A stretch of DNA of 64,000 bases from Fen-1308 sp035319125 (GTDB lineage Bacteria > Nitrospirota > Thermodesulfovibrionia > Thermodesulfovibrionales > Dissulfurispiraceae). The notes below the pieces were generated by a model. It had not been told where the DNA came from. It was given only the letters and a program-made list of their open reading frames with translations, and searched no databases. Every line of letters starts with the position of its first letter. Positions within the stretch are counted from its first letter, which is position 1. This document shows positions 15,793-25,178 of this stretch, piece after piece. A program made the translations under genes and the position numbers. The stretch is from the NCBI GenBank assembly GCA_035319125.1, contig DATHDG010000011.1:93528-157527 (forward strand). Direction: 5' to 3'.

Positions 15793-18600
15793 ATGAGAGA
15801 TATCTCCGACCTGCCTGATCCGGAACGTGCCCGCAAAAATATCGAGTCGCTGTTATCGGCCCACCCGGGCACGAGAGAACGCGTGGATGAGCATTACAAT
15901 AGGATAGCAGCGCTCTTTTCTTACAGCCAATTTCTAGCCAATTATTCAGTGCAATATCCTGATGCGCTTTTTGCGGCGCTTGACGGTATAAACAATCCTC
16001 TTGACATCCATATCCTTGCCTGTGAATTGCAAGAATCATTGAGCTCATGCAGATCGGTTGGAGAGGGGATGAGGGCGATACGTCGGTTTCGTAAAGACAA
16101 GCAGTTAAGGATCACACTCAGAGACATTCTGCATATAGCGGATCTTCCTGAGATAATGCTTGAGATGAGTAGTCTCGCTGATGTAATCCTCAGACAATCG
16201 CTTGAATTCGTCGAATCCTTTCTGATGCAGAGGTACGGCAGTCCGGAAAACAATGCTTTCAGTGTGATTGCCATGGGCAAATTGGGAGCCGATGAGTTGA
16301 ACTTCAGCTCGGATGTGGATGTCATATTTGCATATAGAGACGAAGGGGAGACCTCTGGAGTATCGTCGATTCCTGGAGTCATTATGAACCGCGTGTCGGC
16401 ATTCGAGTATTACATTAAGCTTGCGGAGGAATTAACTAAATTCGTCTCGTCAAATACTGAGGACGGTTTTGCTTATCGCGTGGACCTAAGATTAAGGCCG
16501 CAGGGACAACGAGGCAGTCTAGCCTTATCTTTGAGAGGCTATGAGGATTATTACGAATCCTGGGGACAGCTCTGGGAGAAGGCAGCGCTTCTGCGGGCAA
16601 GACCCGTAGCCGGGGACGAAAAGCTGGGTTCTGACTTTCTCTCCATGATCGAGCCGTTTATTTATCGTAAATATCTCGACCTCGAAACGATCGATGAGAT
16701 AAAGCGCATGAAGTCTCAGGTCGAGCAGCTCAAGAGCGGAACTTTTAGCCGGGATATAAAGAGAGGATATGGCGGTATAAGGGAGATAGAGTTCTTTATA
16801 CAAATATTCCAGCTTATTTACGGCGGCAAAGTGCCGGCTCTCCGTGAGCGGAGCACTCTCAAAGCGCTGCATCGCCTGGTGCAGAAAGGGCTTATAGGCT
16901 ATGATGACCTTGGCCATCTCACTGACAATTATCTTTTCCTGCGCACTCTCGAACATCGTATTCAACAAATGAATGACTTGCAAACCCATAGCCTGCCTGT
17001 CGGCGACGTTGAACTGGACATTTTGGGTAAGAAAATGAATTTTTCGGGCAGACAAGATTTTATGGCAGGGCTCGATAAAAGAAGAAAGAAGGTTCGGGAG
17101 ATATACGATTCTCTTTTTTATATGCGCCAGGACAACAAGGCTTCGACGAATGAAGAAGCAGGCAATGATGTAATGAGCCGTATATTCTGGGATGTCGAAA
17201 CGCCGATCAAACAATGCATGAGCGAGGAGCTTTCAAATCGTGGGGTTAGGGATACTGACAGGGCTATCAACCACTTAATGCAGATTCGCAACAATATATA
17301 TCATTTCCAGACCATAAGAGGCAGGAGATTACTTGAAGAAATCGTGCCGATGTTTGTGGACAAGGCGCTTAATAGCGGCAACCCGGATGCAGCCTTGCTG
17401 CAGCTTGTCGGATTTTCCGGGCTTTTGGCTGCGAGCGAATCGTATCTTGACACTATAATCCAGAGGCCTGAAGCAGTGGACGCTTTGAGTTTTGTGTTTT
17501 CTCACAGTGAGTATTTGTCCAAGATAATAATGAGTAATCCCGAATATATGGAAACACGGCTGGAGGGGCAGAGCAGGAGAAAGACACTTGCCTTTTCTGA
17601 GGCAGAGCTTGATCTACTCATAAACAGAAAGGGCGAATCATCTGCAATTCGGCTTTACAGACGGCTTGAGGAGATAAGGCTTGGTATTCTTTTCCTGAAT
17701 GGCGCGATAGATGTAGTGCGCCTCATGAAAGGTATCAGTACCGTAGCGCAGTCAGTTCTTTCGGTAATCATGCGTCGCTATGGAATGCCATTTGTTGTAG
17801 TTGGTTTTGGTAAGCTAGGGGGTGGAGAAATAATTTTCAACTCCGATCTGGACCTTGTCTTTGTCAGTCTAGGAGAGCCGCGCCTGGAAGATATAAAAGA
17901 CGCTGAAGTCCTTCTAAAGCTTCTAATGTCATATACTAAAGACGGCGTTGCGTATAAGGTGGACGTGCGGCTAAGGCCTGACGGCAGCAAAGGACCGCTT
18001 GTAAATTCGATTGCCGGGATTACCAATTATTATCTCAAGAGCGCTCAAATATGGGAGCTTCAGGCCTTGCTAAAAGCACGTCCATTGAGCGGAGAACGAA
18101 AGGCCGCGCAGAATTTTGCTAAGGTAAGGAAGAAGGTTTTGATAGAGAGGGTGAATGAAATTTCCATTGAAGATATCAGGCATATGCGTGAAAGAATCCA
18201 AAGGGAACTTTCCAGGGATGCTGTCGCATCTGGTCTTTATGACATTAAACTTGGACAGGGCGGTATTGAAGAACTCGAATTCGCGATTCAATATCTGCAA
18301 TTGAAAAGTTGTCCCAGGAACTCGACCATACTGGTACAGAATACACTTGATGCCATAGGCAGACTGGCTATTGCAGGAGTCATTACACAGGCTGACGCTT
18401 TTGAGCTAAAGGAAATTTATATATTCCACAGGACAATTGAGACTGTGCTTAGGCTTAGGAGCGAAACTCTGCTTAAAGAAGGCAGCGATACCTGGCGAAG
18501 TGCTGCCCAACTTTCCGGCGTTACTGAAGAGAAGCTTTTCGAGGCGCTTAATGCTAGGAGAAAATGGGTTAGAGATTTTATGGACAAGATTGCTGATTGA
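15793..18600 (+). CDS. glnE: bifunctional glutamine synthetase adenylyltransferase/deadenylase
   Basis: GlnE adjusts glutamine synthetase activity by adding or removing AMP on a tyrosine, under control of PII and glutamine. From the ATG at 15793 it has 935 residues (E. coli 946). Two nucleotidyltransferase domains are visible: the N-terminal deadenylylase (GKLGADELNFSSDVDVIF, ~161) and the C-terminal adenylylase (GKLGGGEIIFNSDLDLVF, ~673). Each is followed by its R-L-R-P segment (DLRLRPQGQRG; DVRLRPDGSKG) and a helical GlnD-like domain with RGYGGIREIEFFIQ or KLGQGGIEELEFAIQ. An in-frame TTG at 15760 would add 11 residues inside dppC. A PII gene (glnK) lies 9 kb downstream. Confidence 0.95.
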   Translation: MRDISDLPDPERARKNIESLLSAHPGTRERVDEHYNRIAALFSYSQFLANYSVQYPDALFAALDGINNPLDIHILACELQESLSSCRSVGEGMRAIRRFRKDKQLRITLRDILHIADLPEIMLEMSSLADVILRQSLEFVESFLMQRYGSPENNAFSVIAMGKLGADELNFSSDVDVIFAYRDEGETSGVSSIPGVIMNRVSAFEYYIKLAEELTKFVSSNTEDGFAYRVDLRLRPQGQRGSLALSLRGYEDYYESWGQLWEKAALLRARPVAGDEKLGSDFLSMIEPFIYRKYLDLETIDEIKRMKSQVEQLKSGTFSRDIKRGYGGIREIEFFIQIFQLIYGGKVPALRERSTLKALHRLVQKGLIGYDDLGHLTDNYLFLRTLEHRIQQMNDLQTHSLPVGDVELDILGKKMNFSGRQDFMAGLDKRRKKVREIYDSLFYMRQDNKASTNEEAGNDVMSRIFWDVETPIKQCMSEELSNRGVRDTDRAINHLMQIRNNIYHFQTIRGRRLLEEIVPMFVDKALNSGNPDAALLQLVGFSGLLAASESYLDTIIQRPEAVDALSFVFSHSEYLSKIIMSNPEYMETRLEGQSRRKTLAFSEAELDLLINRKGESSAIRLYRRLEEIRLGILFLNGAIDVVRLMKGISTVAQSVLSVIMRRYGMPFVVVGFGKLGGGEIIFNSDLDLVFVSLGEPRLEDIKDAEVLLKLLMSYTKDGVAYKVDVRLRPDGSKGPLVNSIAGITNYYLKSAQIWELQALLKARPLSGERKAAQNFAKVRKKVLIERVNEISIEDIRHMRERIQRELSRDAVASGLYDIKLGQGGIEELEFAIQYLQLKSCPRNSTILVQNTLDAIGRLAIAGVITQADAFELKEIYIFHRTIETVLRLRSETLLKEGSDTWRSAAQLSGVTEEKLFEALNARRKWVRDFMDKIAD

Positions 18601-18713
18601 CTCATGTCGCAGATTTATAGCAGCGTCATTTGTCTTATATATGCATGGTTCATATAATTGAAAAATATAACGCCATTGCGATGTTATAGATATCTAATTG
18701 AACGGAGGCTGAT

Positions 18714-19124
18714 ATGGGAATTATCGTGAGGATTATGTTTGCAGTTGTATCTATCGTTCTTTATGCGCAGGCTGCTTTTGGTGCACCGAATATGCAGGAT
18801 GGACTTTGGGAAGTCACGACTACAGTAGAGATGAAAGGTATGCCTGCCGGCATGATGAAGCCTATGACGCATACCACCTGCATAACCCGCAAGGATTCAG
18901 TACCCGCAAAGCCGCCCAAGTCAGACTGTAAGATGTCAGATATGAATTCGTCGGGAAACACAGTTTCATGGACTATCACCTGCCCAGAATCAATTAGCAA
19001 AAGCACTATCACATATGCCGGCACAACATTTGAGGGCACGACTGAAACTTCCGGCAATAGAGGCGGTGAAAAAATGCATATGAAAAGCAGGATGAAGGGA
19101 AAGAGAATCGGACCGTGTAAATAA
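18714..19124 (+). CDS. DUF3617 family periplasmic protein
   Basis: A 136-residue exported protein with a signal peptide ending near AQAAFG-AP (residues ~18-24). The family opening DGLWEVTTTVEMKGMPAGM is typical of DUF3617, a small beta-rich domain of unknown role found in the periplasm of many Gram-negatives. Four cysteines (CITRK, SDCKM, TITCP and the penultimate GPCK) may form disulfides. It is rich in Met and Lys (TETSGNRGGEKMHMKSRMKG). A good ribosome-binding site (GGAGG) precedes the ATG. The next gene begins 10 bases downstream. Function is unknown. Confidence 0.8.
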   Translation: MGIIVRIMFAVVSIVLYAQAAFGAPNMQDGLWEVTTTVEMKGMPAGMMKPMTHTTCITRKDSVPAKPPKSDCKMSDMNSSGNTVSWTITCPESISKSTITYAGTTFEGTTETSGNRGGEKMHMKSRMKGKRIGPCK

Positions 19125-19134
19125 AGGGAATCCA

Positions 19135-21075
19135 GTGCCAAACAGATTGAAGCATTCAGACAGCCCGTACTTGCTCAAGGCCGCTGAGCAGCCGGTGGAC
19201 TGGTTTGAGTGGGGCGAAGAGGCCTTCGATGAAGCAAGAAGGCGTGATTGCCCAATATTGCTTTCCGTAGGTGGAGTGTGGTGCCATTGGTGTCATGTCA
19301 TGGCACACGAGAGTTTTGAAGATGCTGAGATCGCAAAGTTGATCAACGATCATTTTGTTCCCATAAAAGTTGACCGTGACGAGCGGCCGGACATTGACAA
19401 GCGGTACCAGGAGGCAGTTATCCATATCAGCGGATCGGGCGGGTGGCCTCTTACGGCATTTCTGACACCTGAAGGCAAGATATTTTTTGGCGGCACATAT
19501 TTCCCCCCGGAAGAACGATGGCATAAACCGGGGCTCAAGATGCTTATCGTGAAGCTTGCCGAGTTGTATCATAAAGACAGACATCGCATTGAAGAGGCCG
19601 CAAATGAGCTCTATAACAATATCCTGATTAATGCTTCAATTGACACCAGATCTTCAATTGATGAAATGATAATCGGCAAGGGAATTTCGTCTCTGCTTGC
19701 TGCGGTTGATCGGGATTACGGAGGATTGGGCAAGGCCCCTAAATTTCATCACGCCTCTGCTTTTGAATTTCTCATCAACTATAACTTTTTTGAGAAAAAT
19801 GAAGAAATTGGCAGGGTAATAGTCGGTGCCCTGGATGCTATGGCCAAAGGTGGAATTTATGATCATCTTCTCGGAGGTTTTTTTAGATACTCAACAGATC
19901 AAAGCTGGAACATTCCGCATTTTGAAAAGATGCTTTATGACAATTCTGAGTTGCTTAAGCTTTATGCAATAGCTTACAAAGTATTCGGGAAGGAGCTTTA
20001 TCGCTCAACGGCAGCAGGAATTGTCGACTATTACATAAAATATGGCTGCGATGAAAAAGGAGCTTTTTTTACGTCGCAGGACGCTGACATAGGGATTCTG
20101 GACGAAGGAGGCTATTACGCTTTTTCCGAGGATGAACTTCATCACATACTTACACGTGATGAATACAATGTAACGAGTTTGCACTTTGGAATTGGAACTG
20201 TGGGCGCGTTGCATCACGACGAATCCAAACATGTTCTTTTTCTGAACGCTACGCCGCAACAGATCGCAACACGGATAAATAAGACAATTGATAATGTGAT
20301 TACTTTGATAGGGTCGGCTAAGGGGAAGATGCTGCAGTACCGCGAACAGAATCGGGAAATGCCATATATTGACAAGTCCGTCTATTCTAACTGGAACGGT
20401 CTGATGATCGAAGGCCTCTGTGTTGCAGGTAATATGCTTGGGATAGATGAATATAAAAAAATAGCTGAAAGAGCTGCGCTAATAGTGCTTGATGAATATT
20501 ATCATGATGGGTGGATTCTACACAGGAAGGGAATCGACGGGTTTTTAGAGGATTATATCTTCTTTGCAAGCGGACTTGTTGAACTGTTCCAGGCGACACA
20601 AAACAACAAATATCTCAGAGTTGCTGCTGAATTGGCTGATAGTGCTATCGAATTGTTCTGGGACAACGAAGCCTGGGGTTTTTTCGATGCAATGCCGGGA
20701 GAAAAGGGGTATCTCGGCATTGGTCAAAAGAATATCCAGGATGCACCGGTCAGATCGGCAAACGGCGTGGCTCCGCGCCTCTTGACTCAGCTTGGAGATA
20801 TCACCGGTGTCGAAAAGTATATGGATTACGCGGAAAAGTCTTTGAAGGCCTTTGTACTGCTGGCACATGAGCATCCGACTATGTCATATTCTTATCTTGC
20901 GAGCACTCATGCGTATTTCTCCGGGACATATAAGGTCGAGACATCTCATTTTCTGCAACAAGCACTCGAGGATTTTAGGCCTTATAAACTTGTGATAAGG
21001 AAAGATATCGATGGAGCGCTCATATGCGAAAAGAATACATGCAAAGTATTCGACAAGTATCCCATGAGTGGCTAG
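19135..21075 (+). CDS. DUF255 thioredoxin-fold / six-hairpin glycosidase-like protein (YyaL/SPATA20 family)
   Basis: A 646-residue protein of the widespread YyaL family. Residues 1-165 form the DUF255 thioredoxin-like domain with SDSPYLLKAAEQPVDWFEWG and the CxxC-type motif VWCHWCHVMAHESFED (~45-60), then VKVDRDERPDID-like sequence. The remainder is an alpha/alpha barrel related to N-acylglucosamine epimerases, containing GGIYDHLLGGFFRYSTDQSW, PHFEKMLYDN and NWNGLMIEGL. The cellular role is not established. The start is a GTG 10 bases after the DUF3617 gene with AAGGGAA as a modest ribosome-binding site. It is convergent with the pentapeptide-repeat gene, with two bases between the stops. Confidence 0.88.
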   Translation: MPNRLKHSDSPYLLKAAEQPVDWFEWGEEAFDEARRRDCPILLSVGGVWCHWCHVMAHESFEDAEIAKLINDHFVPIKVDRDERPDIDKRYQEAVIHISGSGGWPLTAFLTPEGKIFFGGTYFPPEERWHKPGLKMLIVKLAELYHKDRHRIEEAANELYNNILINASIDTRSSIDEMIIGKGISSLLAAVDRDYGGLGKAPKFHHASAFEFLINYNFFEKNEEIGRVIVGALDAMAKGGIYDHLLGGFFRYSTDQSWNIPHFEKMLYDNSELLKLYAIAYKVFGKELYRSTAAGIVDYYIKYGCDEKGAFFTSQDADIGILDEGGYYAFSEDELHHILTRDEYNVTSLHFGIGTVGALHHDESKHVLFLNATPQQIATRINKTIDNVITLIGSAKGKMLQYREQNREMPYIDKSVYSNWNGLMIEGLCVAGNMLGIDEYKKIAERAALIVLDEYYHDGWILHRKGIDGFLEDYIFFASGLVELFQATQNNKYLRVAAELADSAIELFWDNEAWGFFDAMPGEKGYLGIGQKNIQDAPVRSANGVAPRLLTQLGDITGVEKYMDYAEKSLKAFVLLAHEHPTMSYSYLASTHAYFSGTYKVETSHFLQQALEDFRPYKLVIRKDIDGALICEKNTCKVFDKYPMSG

Positions 21076-21077
21076 CA

Positions 21078-21776
21078 CTACGAGCTTAGTTTCACTCCCT
21101 CGTCCAGTTTTACGCCTTTGATTTTGGCGCGCGTGAAATTTGCGCCGGTAAATGTGGCCCCGCGAAGATCTGCGTCTGTCAGATCCGCTGCCGTCAAGTT
21201 AGCATTAATTAATTCTGCATTTCTCATGTCCGTGCCGGAAAGATCAGCTCCGGTTAAATCAGCCTTGGTCAAAACAGAATTATTCAAATTGGCACCTGAC
21301 AGACTTGACCCGGAAAAATTAGCCCCAAAGGCATTCACATGGCTCATAAGCGACCCTGAAAAATCGGATGCGCTTGCTTCCGACTGTTGAAGATTAGCCC
21401 CTGTGACTGATGCATCTCTGATGACCGCACCAGCAAGATTTGAGAGGCTCAGGTTAGCCTTGGTCAATACCGCATTGTTAAGACTTGCGCCGATCATTAT
21501 CGAAAAGCTTAAATCTGCTTCAGTAAGATTGCAGCGTTTCAATAATGCGCCGGTTAGATTGGCAACAGAAAGATTAGCCGCGGTCAGACTACTGCCTGAG
21601 AGGTCAGCCTTTACAAGTACTGTTTTGCTGATATTAGTTCTATTCAGGTTTGAATCAGCTAATATGACAGTGCTGAGATCCAATTCGCTTAGGTTAATAT
21701 CTGAGAGGTCAGTGCCGGACATATCGGTGCCTGTTGCTATAATTTCTAATACAAGGCTTCTGGTCAACTTTTTCAT
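21078..21776 (-). CDS. pentapeptide-repeat protein
   Basis: Nearly the whole protein (232 residues from the ATG at 21776) is made of tandem five-residue units of A(D/N)LSx type, for example GTDLSDINLSELDLS and ANLTAADLTDADLRGATFTG. This predicts a right-handed quadrilateral beta-helix of roughly 40 units. No N-terminal signal or membrane segment is visible, so it is probably cytoplasmic. Some pentapeptide proteins mimic DNA and protect gyrase, but most have no known role; nothing here distinguishes these. The start at 21776 is preferred over 21830 because a promoter (TTGCCT-17-TATACT) places +1 exactly on this ATG and it has no Shine-Dalgarno sequence. The earlier ATG has a GGAG but would lie upstream of that transcript. 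Confidence 0.9.
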   Translation of the reverse strand: MKKLTRSLVLEIIATGTDMSGTDLSDINLSELDLSTVILADSNLNRTNISKTVLVKADLSGSSLTAANLSVANLTGALLKRCNLTEADLSFSIMIGASLNNAVLTKANLSLSNLAGAVIRDASVTGANLQQSEASASDFSGSLMSHVNAFGANFSGSSLSGANLNNSVLTKADLTGADLSGTDMRNAELINANLTAADLTDADLRGATFTGANFTRAKIKGVKLDEGVKLSS

Positions 21777-21782
21777 ATGACC

Positions 21783-21811
21783 AGTATATAACGGCTTCCC
21801 AAGGTAGGCAA
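21783..21811 (-). promoter_or_regulatory. promoter of the pentapeptide-repeat gene (leaderless)
   Basis: On the minus strand TTGCCT (21811-21806), 17 bases, TATACT (21788-21783). The -7 base at 21783 puts +1 at 21776, the A of an ATG. The -35 hexamer is the same as that of groES. Confidence 0.55.
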
Positions 21812-21896
21812 TAGCATTTATTGAAATCATATTGCTCCAGGTGATAATATGACATAATGTTACTTAGTAAGTGTTTGTGCATTGTGGGAGATAGTG

Positions 21897-23270
21897 ATGA
21901 TTAAAACATTCCGGATGCGTCTCATGCTTCTGTTCACTGTATGTTTCGCAGCTATATTTTTATTGGCAGCCATCGTTGCATATACCGAATATAAGAGCAG
22001 CCTTTACGATACGGCAGATTGGGCGCTTCTGAGGTTGGCCAAAGATGCATCGGAAGGCAAGCTGGATGCAGACCATATTGAGAGAGGGCAGGAGATAATA
22101 AAGAAAGTCGAGACAGATTACCACCAGATCAGCCGTCATAACGGCACAGCAGTTGTCGGCTCTATCAGCAGCGTTTCTCAAAAATGGCCGGTTAATATGG
22201 ACAAACTGCAAAAAGCGCTTAATGGCAAGCCATCCTATGACACAGTTGATTCTAAGGGAGAGAAGATAAGGGTCATCTACTTTCCTGCCGGCAAGGACGA
22301 GGTCCTGAGGATGGGCATATCCCTTGAGGACATAAAGAAACATCTTGAAAGTCTGAACCGTCTTATTATTGTATTTCCTGTAGTGCTGATGGTCCTTTCT
22401 TGCCTTATGGGCTGGCTTTTTGCCAGCTTGGCCGTGGCCCCGGTTGTGAAGCTCCGGAAGCAGGCTGAAGAGATCATACGATCCAGAACTGCTGAGAAGA
22501 TCAACATCGGCCGGAAAGGACTAGAAATCGATTCAATTGTAGGCATGTTCAACAGCATGATCGAGGATATCCATTCTTCTCTGGAAGCTCATAAGCGTTT
22601 TACATCAGATGTCGCTCACGAAATACGTTCGCCGTTGACATCACTTATCGGCAACACAGAAGTCACTCTCAGGCGCAAGAGATCTGCTGAAGAGTATGAG
22701 GATCTTTTGCGCAATAATCTGACGGATCTCCTAAGACTTTCCCGCATCACGGACAATATACTCTTTCTCACTAAAGTGGACAACCATATTCTGGAATTGA
22801 GAAAACAGAGGTTTGACCTTAATGATTTTCTTAGAAATATAGTTGACCGATTCAGATTCAAGGCTGAACGCGGAGTCATAACCTTAATTGAGAGATATGA
22901 AGAGCGACAGATTGAACTGTACGGCGATGTTAATCTTCTTGAACAGGCTTTCTCCAATCTCATCGATAACGGTATCAAATATACTCAGCGTGGTGGAACT
23001 GTTGCAGTAGGATCGAGCTTAAGCGATTCGATGGTGCGAGTCACGATAAGCGATTCAGGTGTTGGAATACCTAAAGAAGAAATACCGCATATTTTCGACA
23101 GGTTTTATCGTGGTGAAAAAGAAACTGTGAGAGCTGTAGGCACAGGGCTTGGTTTGTCTATTACGCAGTGGATCATCAAGGCGAACAACGGCAATATTTC
23201 TGTAAACAGCAAAGTTGGCGAGGGTAGTGAATTTACTGTTGAGTTTCCTCTAGCAGAGCAGCGTCAGTAA
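21897..23270 (+). CDS. HAMP-containing sensor histidine kinase (CusS-like), orphan
   Basis: From the ATG at 21897 (GGGAG six bases upstream) the protein has 457 residues. Order: membrane helix at ~6-28, a periplasmic domain of ~120 residues, second helix (IIVFPVVLMVLSCLMGWLF), HAMP (VAPVVKLRKQAEEII), and HisKA with phospho-His at about 241 (FTSDVAHEIRSPLTSLIGN). The HATPase shows LIDNGIKYTQRGG, DSGVGIPKEEIPHIFDRFYR and GTGLGLSIT. The layout resembles the metal-responsive CusS/IrlS group, but the ligand cannot be inferred. No response-regulator gene is adjacent, which is unusual for this class. The 3' end overlaps the convergent reductase gene by 38 bases. Confidence 0.88.
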   Translation: MIKTFRMRLMLLFTVCFAAIFLLAAIVAYTEYKSSLYDTADWALLRLAKDASEGKLDADHIERGQEIIKKVETDYHQISRHNGTAVVGSISSVSQKWPVNMDKLQKALNGKPSYDTVDSKGEKIRVIYFPAGKDEVLRMGISLEDIKKHLESLNRLIIVFPVVLMVLSCLMGWLFASLAVAPVVKLRKQAEEIIRSRTAEKINIGRKGLEIDSIVGMFNSMIEDIHSSLEAHKRFTSDVAHEIRSPLTSLIGNTEVTLRRKRSAEEYEDLLRNNLTDLLRLSRITDNILFLTKVDNHILELRKQRFDLNDFLRNIVDRFRFKAERGVITLIERYEERQIELYGDVNLLEQAFSNLIDNGIKYTQRGGTVAVGSSLSDSMVRVTISDSGVGIPKEEIPHIFDRFYRGEKETVRAVGTGLGLSITQWIIKANNGNISVNSKVGEGSEFTVEFPLAEQRQ

Positions 23271-24879
23271 TAGTTTGATTATTTTTCCAGTATGGGCTGG
23301 AAAGGTCTTCGAAAGCTGTAAGAGCGGCGACTGATCCCTGTCCTACTGCAACTACGATCTGCTTTACCCCTCCTGTAATATCACCGGCGGCATAGACCAT
23401 CTTCAAGGAAGTCCTTTGTTCATTGTCTACCTTCACATAGCCATACTCATCCATTTCAAGACCCAGAGAAATAGCGATTTCATTATTAGGCTTGTAGCCT
23501 ATGGCAACAAATATCCCATCCACTGGAAAGTCTGTTGAATTGCCTTTCTTGGTGTCCAGTATCTTCACTGCATTCACTACGCGGTCGCCCAGGATCTCGA
23601 CGACCGTGCTGTTCCATAATATCGGTATCCCTGCTTTGTTAAGACTATCCTGCAGGCGATTTTCCGCCCTCAGATTTTCTCTTCGGTGTGCAATTGTCAC
23701 TTTTGCTCCAAGGGCATGGAGATAAAGTGCATCGGTTGCAGCAGTGTTTCCACCTCCTATAATCAGCACTTTTTTGCCATCCTTAAAGAAGTAGCCGTCA
23801 CACTCTGCGCAATAGCTCACTCCGCGACCCCAGAAGCGTTTCTCACCAGGCACATTAAGCTCACGGCTGCTCACTCCTGTGGCCAGAATGATACTGCGTG
23901 ACATATAATAGGCCCGGTTGGTCTTGATATGAAATCCATCTCCCTTTTTCTCGATTTCTTTCACCTCTTCAGAGATATGAATGTCGACATATTGAAGCGC
24001 CTGCTGGGTGATCATATCTACAAGCGATTTGCCCGGAATTCTTGCAAAGCCCGGATAGTTCTCGACTATTGGCGTTATGGCAACCTGCCCACCGACATTT
24101 GCCTTTTCGACAATGACGGTTTTCAGGCCGGCACGAACTGAGTATATTGCAGCAGTTAGACCGGCTGGACCAGCCCCCAAAATTATTACATCACTTTCAA
24201 CAGGCTTGTCTGAAATCGGCTGAGTGACCATTTCAGGTTTCTTGAGTGTCAGTAAAGATTCGATAAAAAACTCTTCCGGCTCTACCCCGGGTGACGTAAG
24301 CATCCCGTTGATGAATGTTTGAGGCACAGAAATTATCCCTTTTTCTGCCGCCAGGTCTTGGTTTTCAAAGATTTCAATGATCTCCGCCGATATGAGATCT
24401 GGCCGGGCTACTGCCGCTGATATGGCATAAATGACCTCTTGCGGACAATAGGGACAAGTCGGGCTTACGAATACTTGTATTGCCCTGTGCTCCTTAAGCT
24501 CCATCAGACGGCGCAGTGATTCTTCTTTGAGAACGACACTTGACGTCGATGCCATAATCATTGCAACTATGAAAGAACGCCCTTCTTCTCCTAGCGGCGA
24601 TCCTGTATAGCGAATGGAAAATTTGTCGGGTGAAAGTAGTATCGTCGGAGATCTCAATATATCGCGCTTAAGAGAAAGCTCATCTCCAATATCATGGAAG
24701 GCCGGTTTAATCTTTGGTGAAATAGTTGCCAAGGTCTCGATCATGCTGATCGTGGCTTTGTTAAAGTCATCATTTTTCCCTTTATCTGTAAAAACGTCTA
24801 TTATTATGTCGTCCTTCAGTGCCTCGAACGTGTCTTGCAGTTTTTTCTTAATATCTTCCGATAAGGGCTCTTTTTCCAT
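23233..24879 (-). CDS. thioredoxin reductase-like flavoprotein fused to an N-terminal glutaredoxin-like (PDO) domain
   Basis: A 548-residue disulfide reductase built like AhpF. Residues ~1-215 are a tandem thioredoxin-fold (protein disulfide oxidoreductase) region with the redox motif CPYC (VFVSPTCPYCPQEV, ~140). Residues ~228-530 are a thioredoxin-reductase module with FAD motif VIILGAGPAGLTAAIYS, active-site CAEC in VSYCAECDGYFF, NADPH-binding KVLIIGGGNTAATDALYL and the FAD motif YAAGDITGG. Usual thioredoxin reductases have CATC or CAVC; the Glu here may shift the redox potential. The N-terminal domain could replace a separate thioredoxin and feed a peroxiredoxin not encoded nearby. No Shine-Dalgarno sequence is seen; a promoter-like TTGAGT-16-TACAAT puts +1 on the ATG. 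Confidence 0.88.
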   Translation of the reverse strand: MEKEPLSEDIKKKLQDTFEALKDDIIIDVFTDKGKNDDFNKATISMIETLATISPKIKPAFHDIGDELSLKRDILRSPTILLSPDKFSIRYTGSPLGEEGRSFIVAMIMASTSSVVLKEESLRRLMELKEHRAIQVFVSPTCPYCPQEVIYAISAAVARPDLISAEIIEIFENQDLAAEKGIISVPQTFINGMLTSPGVEPEEFFIESLLTLKKPEMVTQPISDKPVESDVIILGAGPAGLTAAIYSVRAGLKTVIVEKANVGGQVAITPIVENYPGFARIPGKSLVDMITQQALQYVDIHISEEVKEIEKKGDGFHIKTNRAYYMSRSIILATGVSSRELNVPGEKRFWGRGVSYCAECDGYFFKDGKKVLIIGGGNTAATDALYLHALGAKVTIAHRRENLRAENRLQDSLNKAGIPILWNSTVVEILGDRVVNAVKILDTKKGNSTDFPVDGIFVAIGYKPNNEIAISLGLEMDEYGYVKVDNEQRTSLKMVYAAGDITGGVKQIVVAVGQGSVAALTAFEDLSSPYWKNNQTITDAALLEETQQ

Positions 24880-24885
24880 AAATCA

Positions 24886-24913
24886 ATTGTAGCTGAAATC
24901 CACTTCAACTCAA
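24886..24913 (-). promoter_or_regulatory. promoter of the fused thioredoxin reductase gene (leaderless)
   Basis: The minus strand shows TTGAGT (24913-24908), 16 bases, TACAAT (24891-24886). The predicted +1 is base 24879, the A of the ATG. Confidence 0.42.
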
Positions 24914-25069
24914 AATCTTTGTGTGATCGGGAGTTGTATAGCCGGGGAAATCGGCTGGTATTATATAGTGCCTTTTTACGACCTGGTACGAGGCTGGCTT
25001 GACCACTTTACGCATGCTAAAGCAAAATATGCCACATATAATTTATGGTTCAACAAAAATGTACGATGT

Positions 25070-25081
25070 TACAATATTGTA
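25070..25081. promoter_or_regulatory. 12-bp perfect palindrome upstream of the sigma-54-type promoter
   Basis: TACAATATTGTA is a perfect palindrome 46 bases upstream of the -24 element. It may be an operator, but its AT-richness makes chance possible. No standard NtrC site or TGT-N10-ACA NifA site was found in the 250 bases upstream. Confidence 0.25.
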
Positions 25082-25126
25082 GTATCTGCATATGTAATTA
25101 ATCTCAAAATAACAATTGGTTATATC

Positions 25127-25143
25127 TTGGCACATTTCTGGCT
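25127..25143 (+). promoter_or_regulatory. sigma-54 (RpoN) -24/-12 promoter of the HTH-porin-amt-glnK group
   Basis: TTGGCACATTTCTGGCT matches the RpoN consensus (YTGGCACG-N4-TTGCW) with invariant GG and GC exactly 12 bases apart; mismatches are A for G after TGGCAC and G for the second T of TTGC. The start would fall near 25155, 24 bases before the HTH gene. The nitrogen-assimilation genes downstream make the call plausible. Confidence 0.7.
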
Positions 25144-25178
25144 AGACTATGAGAACAGCACAGATCAGGAGGAATTGC

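Noticed and set aside
21118..21780. Two plus-strand open frames opposite the pentapeptide-repeat gene
   Set aside because: The repeated codons of the real gene keep the opposite strand free of stops; the translation is a mirror of the repeats.
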